From Streptomyces pseudovenezuelae (GTDB taxonomy: Bacteria; Actinomycetota; Actinomycetes; Streptomycetales; Streptomycetaceae): a DNA stretch of 64,000 bases. The position numbers and the translations under genes were made by a program. The notes beneath the pieces were generated by a model that was given only the letters and a program-made list of their open reading frames with translations, made no database searches and was not told the DNA's origin. Below are positions 20,773 through 29,158 of the stretch, one piece after another (position 1 is the stretch's first letter; each line of letters begins with the position of its first letter). Where the stretch lies: positions 434,001 through 498,000 of the forward strand of contig NZ_JARXVH010000007.1 of the NCBI RefSeq assembly GCF_029892565.1, read 5' to 3'.

Positions 20773-21533
20773 GAGTACGACCTCCGCTGGTCCGGAGCCG
20801 GGATCTGGGCGCCCTTGTACTCGACGGGGATGCCGCCGAGGGGGTAGTCCTTGCGCTGCGGATGGCCCTGCCAGTCGTCCGGCATCATGATCCGGGTCAG
20901 CGCCGGGTGACCGTCGAAGACGATTCCGAAGAAGTCGTAGGTCTCGCGCTCGTGCCAGTCGTTGGTCGGATAGACCGAGACCAGCGAGGGGATGTGCGGA
21001 TCACTGTCCGGGGCGCTGACTTCGAGGCGGATCAGCCGGTTGTGGGTGATCGAGCGCAGGTGGTAGACGGCGTGCAGCTCACGGCCCTTGTCGTGGAGAT
21101 AGTGGACCGCGCTCACGCCCGTGCAGAGCTCGAAGCGCAGGGCCGGGTCGTCGCGCAGGGTCTGGGCGACGCGGAGCAGGTGCTCGCGCTCGATGTGGAA
21201 GGTGAGCTCGTCGCGGTCGACGACCGTCTTGTCGATGGCGTTGTCGGGCAGCAGGCCCTGTTCCTCCAGGGCGCCCTCCAGCTCGTCGGCGACCTCGTCG
21301 AACCAGCCGCCGTAGGGCCGGCTGGAGGCTCCCGGGAGGCGGACCGAGCGGACCAGGCCGCCGTAACCGGAGGTGTCGCCGCCGTTGTTGGCGCCGAACA
21401 TGCCGCGCTGGACGCGGATCTCCTCACCGCCCTGACCGCGCTGGCCGGGGAGGTTGTCGGCGGCGAGATCCTTCTCGGGGTTCACGCCGTTCGACGCACC
21501 GTTCGCACCGCCGGTGCCGTTCGCGTCGCTCAC
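20769..21533 (-). CDS. nuoC: NADH-quinone oxidoreductase subunit C
   Basis: 254 residues. Scaffolding 30-kDa subunit of the peripheral arm. The signature ERETYDFFGIVFDGHP and DDWQGHPQRKDYPLGG are intact. The N-terminus carries a Gly/Asn/Ala-rich extension of about 60 residues. GTG at 21533 overlaps the nuoB stop; the frame remains open upstream only as a shadow of nuoB. Confidence 0.95.
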   Translation of the reverse strand: MSDANGTGGANGASNGVNPEKDLAADNLPGQRGQGGEEIRVQRGMFGANNGGDTSGYGGLVRSVRLPGASSRPYGGWFDEVADELEGALEEQGLLPDNAIDKTVVDRDELTFHIEREHLLRVAQTLRDDPALRFELCTGVSAVHYLHDKGRELHAVYHLRSITHNRLIRLEVSAPDSDPHIPSLVSVYPTNDWHERETYDFFGIVFDGHPALTRIMMPDDWQGHPQRKDYPLGGIPVEYKGAQIPAPDQRRSYS

Positions 21534-22084
21534 CGCAGCAGCCCCTTCATCTCGATCGTGGGCAGGGCCTTGAGCGCCGCTTCCTCGGCCTCGCGGGCCG
21601 CCTCCTCGGCGTTGACGCCGAGCTTGGAGGTCTGGATCTTGTGGTGCAGCTTGAGGATGGCGTCCATCAGCATCTCGGGCCGTGGCGGGCAGCCCGGGAG
21701 ATAGATGTCGACCGGGACGACGTGGTCGACGCCCTGGACGATCGCGTAGTTGTTGAACATGCCGCCCGACGAGGCGCACACCCCCATGGAGATGACCCAC
21801 TTGGGGTTCGGCATCTGGTCGTAGACCTGCCGCAGCACCGGCGCCATCTTCTGGCTGACCCGGCCCGCGACGATCATCAGGTCCGCCTGGCGGGGCGAAC
21901 CGCGGAAGACCTCCATGCCGAAGCGCGCGAGGTCGTAGCGGCCGGCGCCGGTGGTCATCATCTCGATGGCACAGCAGGCGAGGCCGAACGTGGCCGGGAA
22001 GACGGACGACTTGCGCACCCAGCCCGCGGCCTGCTCGACGGTGGTCAGCAGGAAGCCGCTCGGCAGCTTTTCTTCGAGTCCCAT
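21530..22084 (-). CDS. nuoB: NADH-quinone oxidoreductase subunit B
   Basis: 184 residues. Holds the terminal N2 [4Fe-4S] cluster next to the quinone site. The tandem cysteines in GLACCAIEMM plus GVCASSGG and LPGCPPRPE give the four family ligands. ATG 22084 is 14 bases from the nuoA stop, with only a distant GAGGGG as ribosome-binding site. The C-terminal 35 residues are Ala/Glu-rich. Confidence 0.96.
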   Translation of the reverse strand: MGLEEKLPSGFLLTTVEQAAGWVRKSSVFPATFGLACCAIEMMTTGAGRYDLARFGMEVFRGSPRQADLMIVAGRVSQKMAPVLRQVYDQMPNPKWVISMGVCASSGGMFNNYAIVQGVDHVVPVDIYLPGCPPRPEMLMDAILKLHHKIQTSKLGVNAEEAAREAEEAALKALPTIEMKGLLR

Positions 22085-22098
22085 GTTTTAAAGGCCCC

Positions 22099-22458
22099 TC
22101 AGTCCCATTCCAGGCCGCCGCGCCGCCATACGTACGCGTACGCGACGAAGACGGTGAGCACGAAGAGCAGCATCTCCACGAGCCCGAAGATCCCCAGGGA
22201 GTCGAAGGTGACGGCCCAGGGGTAGAGGAAGACGATCTCGATGTCGAAGACGATGAAGAGCATCGCCGTCAGGTAGTACTTGATGGGGAAACGCCCGCCG
22301 CCGGCCGGCGTGGGGGTCGGCTCGATCCCGCACTCGTAGGCCTCGAGCTTGGCCCGGTTGTACCGCTTCGGACCGATCAGCGTGGCCATGACCACGGAGA
22401 AGATCGCAAAGCCTGCCCCGAGGGCTCCCAGTACGAGGATGGGCGCATACGCGTTCAC
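22099..22458 (-). CDS. nuoA: NADH-quinone oxidoreductase subunit A
   Basis: 119 residues with three transmembrane helices. Family motifs are YECGIEP in the first loop, RFPIKYYLTAMLFIVFDIE, and FLYPWAV. GTG start with AGGAG-type sites just upstream. It opens the 14-gene operon, whose genes all run leftward with overlaps or gaps of at most 14 bases. Confidence 0.96.
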   Translation of the reverse strand: MNAYAPILVLGALGAGFAIFSVVMATLIGPKRYNRAKLEAYECGIEPTPTPAGGGRFPIKYYLTAMLFIVFDIEIVFLYPWAVTFDSLGIFGLVEMLLFVLTVFVAYAYVWRRGGLEWD

Positions 22459-23201
22459 CGCTCCTCGCTCCTCTCAGTCGGCACTGACTGCTGGCGATGT
22501 CACCGGGCCCGCTGCCGCCCCACCGGTTGCCCGAACACCTCGCGTCCCAGCGAAGATCGAGAACATGTGAAGCAGGTCACAAGCCCAACTGCCTCGCATC
22601 TTATGCCCGGCGCTCTGTGATCTGCGACACGGGGTATTGCACAAGCTTTGTGATCTCCACCACCTGACGAAGGATCATGAAGTCGGATGAGCAGTGATCT
22701 TCGTACGTGAAGCGTCCGAGTGATCACCAGAGGTGACATTTCCGCTCGTCGGCGCAGTTCGGGGCAGGCGTCTCCATATCAAGAGGCTTCCCTTGCATGC
22801 AAATTGGTGCTGGACGGGGCGCCTTGGTAGTGGATGGCATTCACACGTCAGAGGGAGGCGCGCGGCGCGATGTGGACACGTGCACACATTCACGAGCGAG
22901 TGAGGACGGAGGCGTGCGCCTGACGCAGCCGCCGCTGTGACCGTTGCGTGACCTCCGCCACATCCATGAGAGGCGTCTGAGAGCGGGGCTTGGCCACTTG
23001 TCTCAACCGGTGGTAGGTCAAGGGCAATTCGGGCGTAACGACGAAAGAGCGTGATCACGGGCCGGTCGGGCTCCGCCCGCAATGTCCGTTACGGCGTCAA
23101 TAAGGAACGCCACGCCCGGGATTCGGGGCACCCATTGAGTAAATGTGGCGCACCGCACGTTTCTTGTAGGTATGGAGGAGCCCCTGATACCGGTTGGACT
23201 C
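22459..23201. other. Intergenic regulatory region between nuoA and the NlpC/P60 gene
   Basis: 743 bases of divergent control region. It holds a Rex-type operator (22566-22581) and, on the minus strand, a TAAGAT hexamer at 22598-22603 that could be the nuo -10 box just upstream of the operator. No good -35 is visible. A 5-bp dyad CACAA/TTGTG lies near 22640. I searched the 600 bases before the P60 gene for a c-di-AMP (ydaO) riboswitch, which precedes some Streptomyces wall hydrolases, and did not recognise one. The open frames here have no coding character. Confidence 0.6.
22566..22581. promoter_or_regulatory. Putative Rex operator of the nuo operon
   Basis: TGTGAAGCAGGTCACA matches the Rex operator consensus TGTGAACnnnTTCACA at 11 of 13 defined positions. 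It is centred 115 bases upstream of the nuoA start. Rex is the NADH/NAD+ sensing repressor of respiratory genes in Streptomyces, so a site here would shut nuo down when NADH is low. Identification is by sequence only. Confidence 0.65.
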
Positions 23202-24008
23202 ATGTCCCACACCGCTCACATACGCAGCCACCGGAAACCCCGCCGCAACGCGACGACTTCGATCGCGGTGCGTGCCGGAGTCGCCGGTGGCGTACTCAGT
23301 CTGGCAGCGGCGGGCGCGTCGGCCTCGGCGAGCGCCGCCGAGCCGGTGACCCAGACCCTCGAACTGCCCACCCTGACCGCCGACCTGTCCACTCAGGTCG
23401 CCCAGTCCGCGGATGCCACGCAGCAGACAGCCGCGAACTACCAGTTGCGTGCCGAGCGTGACGCGGCCGCCGCAAAGGCCGCGAAGCAGGCCAAGGTCGA
23501 CCTCGCGGACGCCAAGAAGAAGGCGGAGGCCAAGAAGAAGGCGGAGGCCGCCCGCAAGGCAGCTGCGGCGCGAGCCGCCAGCCGCAGCACCGAGCGGACC
23601 ACCCTCGCCGCGTCAACTCCCTCGACCACCACGACGAGTTCGTCGACGGCCACCGGTTCGGCGGCCACCATCGTCAACTTCGTCAAGGCGCAGGTCGGCA
23701 AGGCATACGTGTCCGGCGCGACCGGTTCGTCCGCCTATGACTGCTCGGGTCTGGTGCAGACCGCCTTCAAGCAGGTCGGCATCAGCCTGCCGCGCGTCTC
23801 ACAGGACCAGTCGACGGCCGGCACCCAGGTGTCGCTGAGCAACCTGCAGCCGGGCGACATCCTCTACTGGGGCAGCGCGGGCAGCGCGTACCACGTTGCC
23901 GTGTACGTCGGTGGCGGCATGTTCGTCGGTGCGCAGAACTCCTCGACGGGTGTCGTCGAGAAGCCGCTGTCGTACGACCCGCCGACCGGAGCGGTGCGGG
24001 TGCTCTGA
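23202..24008 (+). CDS. Secreted NlpC/P60 family peptidoglycan hydrolase
   Basis: 268 residues. Signal peptide with an Arg-rich start (RSHRKPRRN) and a hydrophobic Ala/Gly/Ser core ending near residue 45. A Lys/Ala-rich coiled-coil follows (about residues 85-125), then a Ser/Thr linker and the NlpC/P60 domain. Catalytic Cys181 lies in YDCSGLVQTAF and His231 in AYHVAVYVGGGMFVG. By family it cleaves peptide stems of the cell wall outside the membrane. ATG 23202 gives a sensible signal peptide but has a weak ribosome-binding site; in-frame ATG 23172 is an alternative. It diverges from nuoA. Confidence 0.85.
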   Translation: MSHTAHIRSHRKPRRNATTSIAVRAGVAGGVLSLAAAGASASASAAEPVTQTLELPTLTADLSTQVAQSADATQQTAANYQLRAERDAAAAKAAKQAKVDLADAKKKAEAKKKAEAARKAAAARAASRSTERTTLAASTPSTTTTSSSTATGSAATIVNFVKAQVGKAYVSGATGSSAYDCSGLVQTAFKQVGISLPRVSQDQSTAGTQVSLSNLQPGDILYWGSAGSAYHVAVYVGGGMFVGAQNSSTGVVEKPLSYDPPTGAVRVL

Positions 24009-24032
24009 ACCTCGGAGATTCGGACAGCTTGT

Positions 24033-24065
24033 GAGGGCCGCAGCCGCTCGGGGGCAGCGGCCCTC
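24033..24065. terminator. Bidirectional terminator
   Basis: GAGGGCCGC (24033-24041) pairs perfectly with GCGGCCCTC (24057-24065). The hairpin lies between the convergent P60 and FAD oxidoreductase genes. Confidence 0.75.
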
Positions 24066-24100
24066 CCGGCGTGGGTCGTCTTCGACCCGCGCCCGAACCC

Positions 24101-25924
24101 TCAGCCCAGGTCGAAGGTGTTCGGCAGCCCCAGCCGGTACCGGAGTTCGTCGACCCGCTTGAGGGGCTCCAGTTCCGGCGGCCGGAACAGTTCCCACACC
24201 CGGCACCGCTCGGCGTCCGAATTGTCCACGTCCAGGACCGCGTTGACGGCCTGTCGCGCCGACTCGTTGGCGCCTTCCATCGTCGCCAGGTCCACATCCG
24301 TACGGACGTAGTCGCCCGCGAGGAAGAAGTTCGGCACCCTCGTGCGGGCCGTGGGGCGGTTGTAGAGGGTGCCCGTGGGGTGGATGAGCAGCTGCTCCCG
24401 GTTGCGCGGCTCAGGGCCGCCCAGGCCCGTCACGGCCGGGTCCATGAACCAGCCGAGGCGGTCCTCGTCGGTGAGGGTCGTCTTCCCGGCGTCGTTGAGG
24501 CCGTCCTTCAACTGGGCCCAGAGTTCGGCGACGACCTCCTCCTTGGTGCACTCCTTGGCCGTCCTGCCGTACAGGATGCCCGGCTTGTCCCACTCGGAGA
24601 TGATCGCGGACAGGCAGTCGCGGGCGCGGCCGTCGCCGTAGTCGCGGGGGAAGTCGCGTCCGTCCCAGAACTGCGCCTGACCGACGGCGGTCACCGACCA
24701 CGGTGAGTCGAGGCAGTTGATGTGACCGTGCACGACGGGCGTGGGCGTGCGCAGGTAGAACATCACGCCGGTCATCCAGTCCGTCCGCAGGGCGTCGCAG
24801 CGGCCGAGCTGCGGGTCCGCGGCGCGCAGAGCGGGACCCCACGTCACGCGAGCGTGCTCGACGGGAAGCGCGGAGATGTAGTGGTCGGCGGTGACGGTGC
24901 GCTCCTGGCCGCCCTCGCGGGCCGAGACGCGGACGCCGGACACGCGCCCGCCCTCGTGGACGACCTCCTTCACCTCGGTTCCCAGGACGAACTCGACGCC
25001 GAGGGAGCGCAGATACGTCTCCCAGGGGTCGATCCAGGCCTCGCTCGTGGGGGCGTTGAGGACGCGGTCGACGTCGGCGTCGCCGTCCATGCCGCGGCCG
25101 AGCAGGCCCCACAGGATGAGCGCCTCGATGATCACCCGGCCGACGGTCCGGGTGGACGCCACCTCCGCGCGCGTGGCGACCAGGTTGCGGGTCTGGCCGA
25201 TGCCGAGGAGGGTCCGGTACTCCTCGCTCATCCGCTCGGCGCGGATGAAGTCCCACCACGCCGTCTTCTCCCACTGGTCCTCGCGGCGGGCGTCGCAGCT
25301 GGTGAGGTGGACCAGGAGCCGGTCGGCGAAGTAGGCGGCCTCGTGGGCGGGGAGGCGGGTGCCGAGGTCCAGGACGGACAGGATCTGGTCGCGGATCCAG
25401 GACGGGGTGATGTCGCCCGGGGCGGGCGGGGTGGTGACCCGGCGCAGCGGGAAGTGCAGGTCGGGGCGGCCGGCCGCGCGGGCGAACAACTCCTCGGTGC
25501 CGCTACGGAGGTTGTCGTGGACGCCGTGCGCGTTGCCGGGGACGGGGATGCGGCGCATCGTGTCCGGCAGGTTCCGGTAGAAGCCGGGGAAGAAACGGAA
25601 GCCGTGCTCGCCGGGGAGGGGTCTGCGGCCGCCGGCCGCGGTGCCGGGGACGTCCATGGAGCGGGCCTTGCCGCCGAGGACGTCGTAGTACTCGTAGACG
25701 GTGACGGCGTAGCCGCGCTCGGCGAGTTCGTGGGCGGCGCTGAGGCCCGAGACCCCGCCGCCGAGGACGGCGACGCGCTTGGCGGAGGCGGCGCGGGCGG
25801 CTGTGGCCGGCCATAAGGCGAGAGCGCCGGCGGCTGCGCCGACCGCTCCCCCGGTGCCGGCGAGGAAGCGTCTGCGGGTGGGGCCGGGGTTCTCCTGCGG
25901 CTGCTGGACGTGTTCTGTTGTCAT
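24101..25924 (-). CDS. Tat-exported FAD-dependent oxidoreductase (phytoene desaturase/hydroxysqualene dehydroxylase-like)
   Basis: 607 residues. The N-terminus carries a twin-arginine signal (TRRRFLAGTGGAVG) and a hydrophobic segment, so export of the folded flavoprotein is likely. The FAD motif VAVLGGGVSGLSAAHELAERG follows near residue 48, then EHGFRFFPGFYRNLPDTM, typical of the amine oxidase/carotenoid desaturase/HpnE-like group. A late FFLAGDYVRTDVDLATMEGA completes the FAD site. The substrate is not readable; no carotenoid or hopanoid genes are adjacent. ATG 25924 faces peptide deformylase across a 141-base divergent gap. Confidence 0.85.
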   Translation of the reverse strand: MTTEHVQQPQENPGPTRRRFLAGTGGAVGAAAGALALWPATAARAASAKRVAVLGGGVSGLSAAHELAERGYAVTVYEYYDVLGGKARSMDVPGTAAGGRRPLPGEHGFRFFPGFYRNLPDTMRRIPVPGNAHGVHDNLRSGTEELFARAAGRPDLHFPLRRVTTPPAPGDITPSWIRDQILSVLDLGTRLPAHEAAYFADRLLVHLTSCDARREDQWEKTAWWDFIRAERMSEEYRTLLGIGQTRNLVATRAEVASTRTVGRVIIEALILWGLLGRGMDGDADVDRVLNAPTSEAWIDPWETYLRSLGVEFVLGTEVKEVVHEGGRVSGVRVSAREGGQERTVTADHYISALPVEHARVTWGPALRAADPQLGRCDALRTDWMTGVMFYLRTPTPVVHGHINCLDSPWSVTAVGQAQFWDGRDFPRDYGDGRARDCLSAIISEWDKPGILYGRTAKECTKEEVVAELWAQLKDGLNDAGKTTLTDEDRLGWFMDPAVTGLGGPEPRNREQLLIHPTGTLYNRPTARTRVPNFFLAGDYVRTDVDLATMEGANESARQAVNAVLDVDNSDAERCRVWELFRPPELEPLKRVDELRYRLGLPNTFDLG

Positions 25925-25990
25925 GGCTCCCGGAGGGTAGGGAGGGGCGCCGGAAGCCGGAAGACCGTTTCCCGCCCGACCACAGCACCT

Positions 25991-26058
25991 TCACAGGAGC
26001 AGCGCCCTCGCAAGAGCTGCGCCCTCACAGGAGCAGCATCCTCAAAAGAAGCAGGAGA
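25991..26058 (+). repeat. Four tandem 17-bp repeats in the peptide deformylase leader
   Basis: Units start at 25991, 26008, 26025 and 26042. Units one and three read TCACAGGAGCAGCGCCC and TCACAGGAGCAGCATCC; units two and four are more diverged. Each carries a GGAG/AGAG/GAAG core, and the last supplies the Shine-Dalgarno of the gene. Confidence 0.8.
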
Positions 26059-26065
26059 GACAGCC

Positions 26066-26692
26066 ATGCCCAGTGTTTTCGTCCAGGGGAAGCCCGTCGA
26101 CTCGTATCCGCCGCTCGCGCCCGAGGCCCGGCGCGGGTCGGTGCGGCGCGTCACCGAGGTGGGCGAAGAGGTTCTGCACAGGCCCTGCCGGGACATCACC
26201 GAGTTCGGGCCCGACCTCGCCGCGCTGATCGACGACATGTTCCTCACGATGTACGTCGCCGAGGGGGCCGGGCTCGCGGCGAACCAGGTCGGCGTCGATC
26301 TGCGGTTGTTCGTGTACGACTGCCCCGACGACGACGGGGTCCGGCACGTCGGGCACATCGTCAACCCGGTCCTCGAAGCCCTCGACCCCGCCGGACGCCG
26401 GCTGCTCGACGACAACGAGGGGTGCCTGTCCGTACCGGGCGCCATCATGGAACTGCCACGCCCGGACCTGGCCGTGGTGCGCGGCCTCGACAAGGACGGT
26501 GAGCCGATCGTCGTGGAGGGCACGGGGTACTTCGCCCGCTGCCTCGCCCACGAGACCGACCACGTCAACGGCCACGTCTACCTGGACCGCCTCTCCAAGC
26601 GCCAACGCCGGGACGCCCTGCGGCAGGTGGCGGACCGCCGGGAGGAGGTACTCGCCCGCCGGGCCGCCAACATCGAGGCGCTGAGCAGCTAG
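26066..26692 (+). CDS. def: Peptide deformylase
   Basis: 208 residues. Removes the formyl group from the initiator methionine of new proteins, in the cytoplasm. All three family motifs are intact: GLAANQVG (motif 1), EGCLS with metal ligand Cys120 (motif 2), and HETDH with His162, catalytic Glu163 and His166 (motif 3). An N-terminal extension of about 30 residues precedes the core, as in several actinobacterial paralogues. ATG 26066 follows GCAGGAGAGA, which belongs to the last of four tandem repeats. Streptomyces usually carry several def copies, so this may not be the main one. Confidence 0.92.
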   Translation: MPSVFVQGKPVDSYPPLAPEARRGSVRRVTEVGEEVLHRPCRDITEFGPDLAALIDDMFLTMYVAEGAGLAANQVGVDLRLFVYDCPDDDGVRHVGHIVNPVLEALDPAGRRLLDDNEGCLSVPGAIMELPRPDLAVVRGLDKDGEPIVVEGTGYFARCLAHETDHVNGHVYLDRLSKRQRRDALRQVADRREEVLARRAANIEALSS

Positions 26693-26720
26693 GGCCTGCC
26701 CGGCGGACGGACCCCGGCCG

Positions 26721-28013
26721 TCACGCCTTCGGGGCCACCTTGCTCAGGCCGTTGATGATGCGGTCCATCGCGTCGCCGCCCGTCGGGTCGGTGAGGTTGG
26801 CCAGCATCTTGAGGGTGAACTTCATCAGGAGCGGGTGGGTCAGGCCGCGTTGGGCCGCGATCTTCATGACCTTCGGGTTGCCGATGAGCTTCACGAAGGC
26901 GCGGCCCAGCGTGTAGTAGCCGCCGTAGGTGTCCTTCAGGACGCGCGGGTAGCGCTGCAGGGCCAGTTCGCGGCTCGCGGGGGTCGGGCGGGCGTGGGCC
27001 TGGACGATGACGTCGGCGGCGATCTGGCCGGACTCCATGGCGTAGGCGATGCCCTCGCCGTTGAAGGGGTTCACCATGCCGCCGGCGTCGCCGACCAGCA
27101 ACAGGCCCTTGGTGTAGTGGGGTTGGCGGTTGAAGGCCATCGGGAGCGCGGCGCCGCGGATCGGGCCGGTCATGTTCTCGGGGGTGTAGCCCCAGTCCTC
27201 CGGCATGGACGCGCACCAGGCCTTGAGGACCTCGCGCCAGTCCAGCTCCTTGAAGGAGTCGGAGGTGTTGAGCACACCGAGGCCGACGTTGGACGTGCCG
27301 TCGCCCATGCCGAAGATCCAGCCGTAGCCGGGCAGCAGACGGTCCTCGGGGCCGCGGCGGTCCCACAGCTCCAGCCAGGACTCCAGGTAGTCGTCCTCGT
27401 GGCGGGGCGAGGTGAAGTACGTCCGGACGGCGACGCCCATCGGGCGGTCCTCGCGACGGTGCAGGCCCATCGCCAGCGACAGGCGCGTGGAGTTGCCGTC
27501 GGCGGCGACCACCAGGGGCGCGTGGAAGGTGACTTCGCGTTTCTCCTCGCCCAGCTTGGCGTGCACGCCCGTGATGTGGCCGGTGCGGTCGTCGACGATC
27601 GGGGCGCCGACATTGCAGCGCTCGTACAGACGGGCGCCGGCCTTCTGGGCGTTGCGCGCGAGTTGCTCGTCGAAGTCGTCGCGCTTACGGACCAGGCCGT
27701 AGTCGGGGTAGGAGGCGAGATCCGGCCAGTCCAGCTGGAGGCGGACGCCGCCGCCGATGATGCGCAGCCCCTTGTTGCGCAGCCAGCCGGCCTCCTCGGA
27801 GATGTCGATGCCCATGGCCACGAGCTGCTTGGTGGCACGCGGGGTGAGGCCGTCGCCGCACACCTTCTCGCGCGGGAACTCGGTCTTCTCCAGAAGGAGT
27901 ACGTCGAGCCCGGACTTGGCGAGGTGGTACGCGGTCGTGGAGCCGGCCGGCCCCGCGCCGACGACGATCACATCGGCGGTGTTTTCGGAGAGCGGCTCAG
28001 TCACGACGGTCAC
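26721..28013 (-). CDS. Geranylgeranyl reductase family FAD protein, probable menaquinone reductase (MenJ-like)
   Basis: 430 residues. FAD-dependent reductase of isoprenoid chains. The motif VIVVGAGPAGSTTAYHLAKSG starts near residue 14, and FPREKVCGDGLTPRA is typical of the geranylgeranyl reductase family. The second FAD motif GLLLVGDAGGMVNPFNGEGI lies near residue 300. In mycobacteria the homologue MenJ saturates one isoprene unit of menaquinone. Nearby menG, mqnC and nuo fit that job, though archaeal-type lipid or carotenoid substrates remain possible. GTG start at 28013; GTG at 28004 is an alternative. Confidence 0.85.
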   Translation of the reverse strand: MTVVTEPLSENTADVIVVGAGPAGSTTAYHLAKSGLDVLLLEKTEFPREKVCGDGLTPRATKQLVAMGIDISEEAGWLRNKGLRIIGGGVRLQLDWPDLASYPDYGLVRKRDDFDEQLARNAQKAGARLYERCNVGAPIVDDRTGHITGVHAKLGEEKREVTFHAPLVVAADGNSTRLSLAMGLHRREDRPMGVAVRTYFTSPRHEDDYLESWLELWDRRGPEDRLLPGYGWIFGMGDGTSNVGLGVLNTSDSFKELDWREVLKAWCASMPEDWGYTPENMTGPIRGAALPMAFNRQPHYTKGLLLVGDAGGMVNPFNGEGIAYAMESGQIAADVIVQAHARPTPASRELALQRYPRVLKDTYGGYYTLGRAFVKLIGNPKVMKIAAQRGLTHPLLMKFTLKMLANLTDPTGGDAMDRIINGLSKVAPKA

Positions 28014-28111
28014 GGCGGGATCTCCCCAAGTTCGGAATCTGCGTGCCGACCGGCACTGGACAAGGGCAGTCTATTCAGCAGAATTGATCACCCGGCTGAA
28101 GGGCTGCCCCC

Positions 28112-28618
28112 GTGAACCGAGCTCTGCCCGTCGTACGGCTGCGCGTCCCCACCGACGAGGACGCCCTCGCCTGGCACCGGATCTTCGACGACCCGGACGT
28201 GATGGAGTTCCACGGCGGCCGGTCCGCGGAGCTGTCCGTCTACGAGGAGCTCACCGCCCGCCAGCGCCGGCACGACGCCGAGCACGGCTTCTGCCTGTGG
28301 ACCATGGTCGACGACACCGGCCGGGTGATCGGCTTCACCGGCGCCCAGCCCTGGCCGCAGGACTGGGGCCCCAAGGGCGAGATCGAGATCGGCTGGCGGC
28401 TGGGCCGGGAGTTCTGGGGCAAGGGGTACGCGACCACGGCCGCGCAGATGACCCTGGAACGGCTGCGCGCGGCGGGCGTGCCGACGGTGGTGGCGATGGT
28501 CATCGCCGACAACGAACGGTCCATCGCGGTGACCCGGCGACTGGGCATGCGGCTCGACGAGGTCTTCCGGACGCCGTCGTCGGAGCGGGAGGGGCACTGC
28601 TACCGGCTCGACCTGTGA
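28112..28618 (+). CDS. GNAT family N-acetyltransferase
   Basis: 168 residues. Acetyl-CoA-binding fold of the RimJ/RimL-like branch: start VVRLRVPTDEDALAWHRIF, the WGKGYATTAAQ pyrophosphate loop and the final IADNERSIAVTRRLGM. Substrate unknown. GTG start at 28112, divergent from the menaquinone reductase gene with about 100 bases between them. Confidence 0.85.
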   Translation: MNRALPVVRLRVPTDEDALAWHRIFDDPDVMEFHGGRSAELSVYEELTARQRRHDAEHGFCLWTMVDDTGRVIGFTGAQPWPQDWGPKGEIEIGWRLGREFWGKGYATTAAQMTLERLRAAGVPTVVAMVIADNERSIAVTRRLGMRLDEVFRTPSSEREGHCYRLDL

Positions 28619-28754
28619 GTCCCCGGCGCGATCCACGATCGTAAGTGATCGCGAAATATTACTCACAGTAACTGACTGCTACAGAAAGACACTTGAACCT
28701 TCCGATCGCCACCCCCGGGCGGTTACTCTGCCAGTACCGCTGGGGGTGACATCT

Positions 28755-29099
28755 GTGCGCTTAACACCCAAAACACCCGAAGTGCGAGTGCCACGGCTGG
28801 TCGGTCTGATGGCCATGGACGCGCGCAGGACGGCCGAGGACACCGGCCTCTTCCTGAACGCGCCGGACCGGCCCGACTTCCACCAGACCGTGGTCGAGTA
28901 CGTCGTACGGCAGTACCCGCAGCCCAACGCCGAGGTGCCCCGGGACTCCGTGATCTACGTGTGGTTCGACTTCGGTGAGGGCGACGGCGGCGGCGGAGTG
29001 CGCGAGCCGCGCCTGCCCAGGCCTCCCGGCGGCGGACTGCAGCGCGAACTGAACGAGCCGGGCGGAAACGACCCGTACGCCTTCGTCAGCTCTGCCTGA
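28755..29099 (+). CDS. Small PASTA-like protein with a TTA codon
   Basis: 114 residues. The sequence RVPRLVGLMAMDARRTAED...GLFL...VVRQYPQPNAEVPRDSVIYVWFDFGEG follows the PASTA pattern (VP.L.G....A...L...GL......V....P..G..V..GS.V.V). PASTA domains usually bind muropeptides outside the cell, but no signal peptide or membrane segment is visible, so the role is open. A Gly/Pro-rich tail follows. GTG 28755 is chosen for the GGGGG eight bases before it; GTG 28746 is in frame. Codon 3 (28761-28763) is TTA, which in Streptomyces needs the bldA tRNA, so expression may be restricted to development. Confidence 0.7.
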   Translation: MRLTPKTPEVRVPRLVGLMAMDARRTAEDTGLFLNAPDRPDFHQTVVEYVVRQYPQPNAEVPRDSVIYVWFDFGEGDGGGGVREPRLPRPPGGGLQRELNEPGGNDPYAFVSSA

Positions 29100-29158
29100 A
29101 GCCCCGTTCGCGGCTCTGCCCGAAGCCCCGTTCCTCAGCTCTGTTTGAAGCCCCGGTG
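29088..29158. repeat. Three tandem copies of a 24/25-bp unit across convergent gene ends
   Basis: Copies start at 29088, 29112 and 29137 with core GCTCTGCCTGAAGCCCCG. The first copy supplies the stop codon of the PASTA-like gene; the third encodes, on the other strand, the last residues FKQS and stop of menG. Confidence 0.8.

Noticed and set aside
22675..23082. 135-codon frame in the nuoA upstream region
   Set aside because: Poor third-position GC pattern, no ribosome-binding site, no recognisable protein features; treated as regulatory DNA.
22600..23200. Possible c-di-AMP riboswitch before the NlpC/P60 gene
   Set aside because: Looked for the conserved GGGGAACC/CCGAACCCG/CAGCTCACC-type blocks and did not find them in the expected order.
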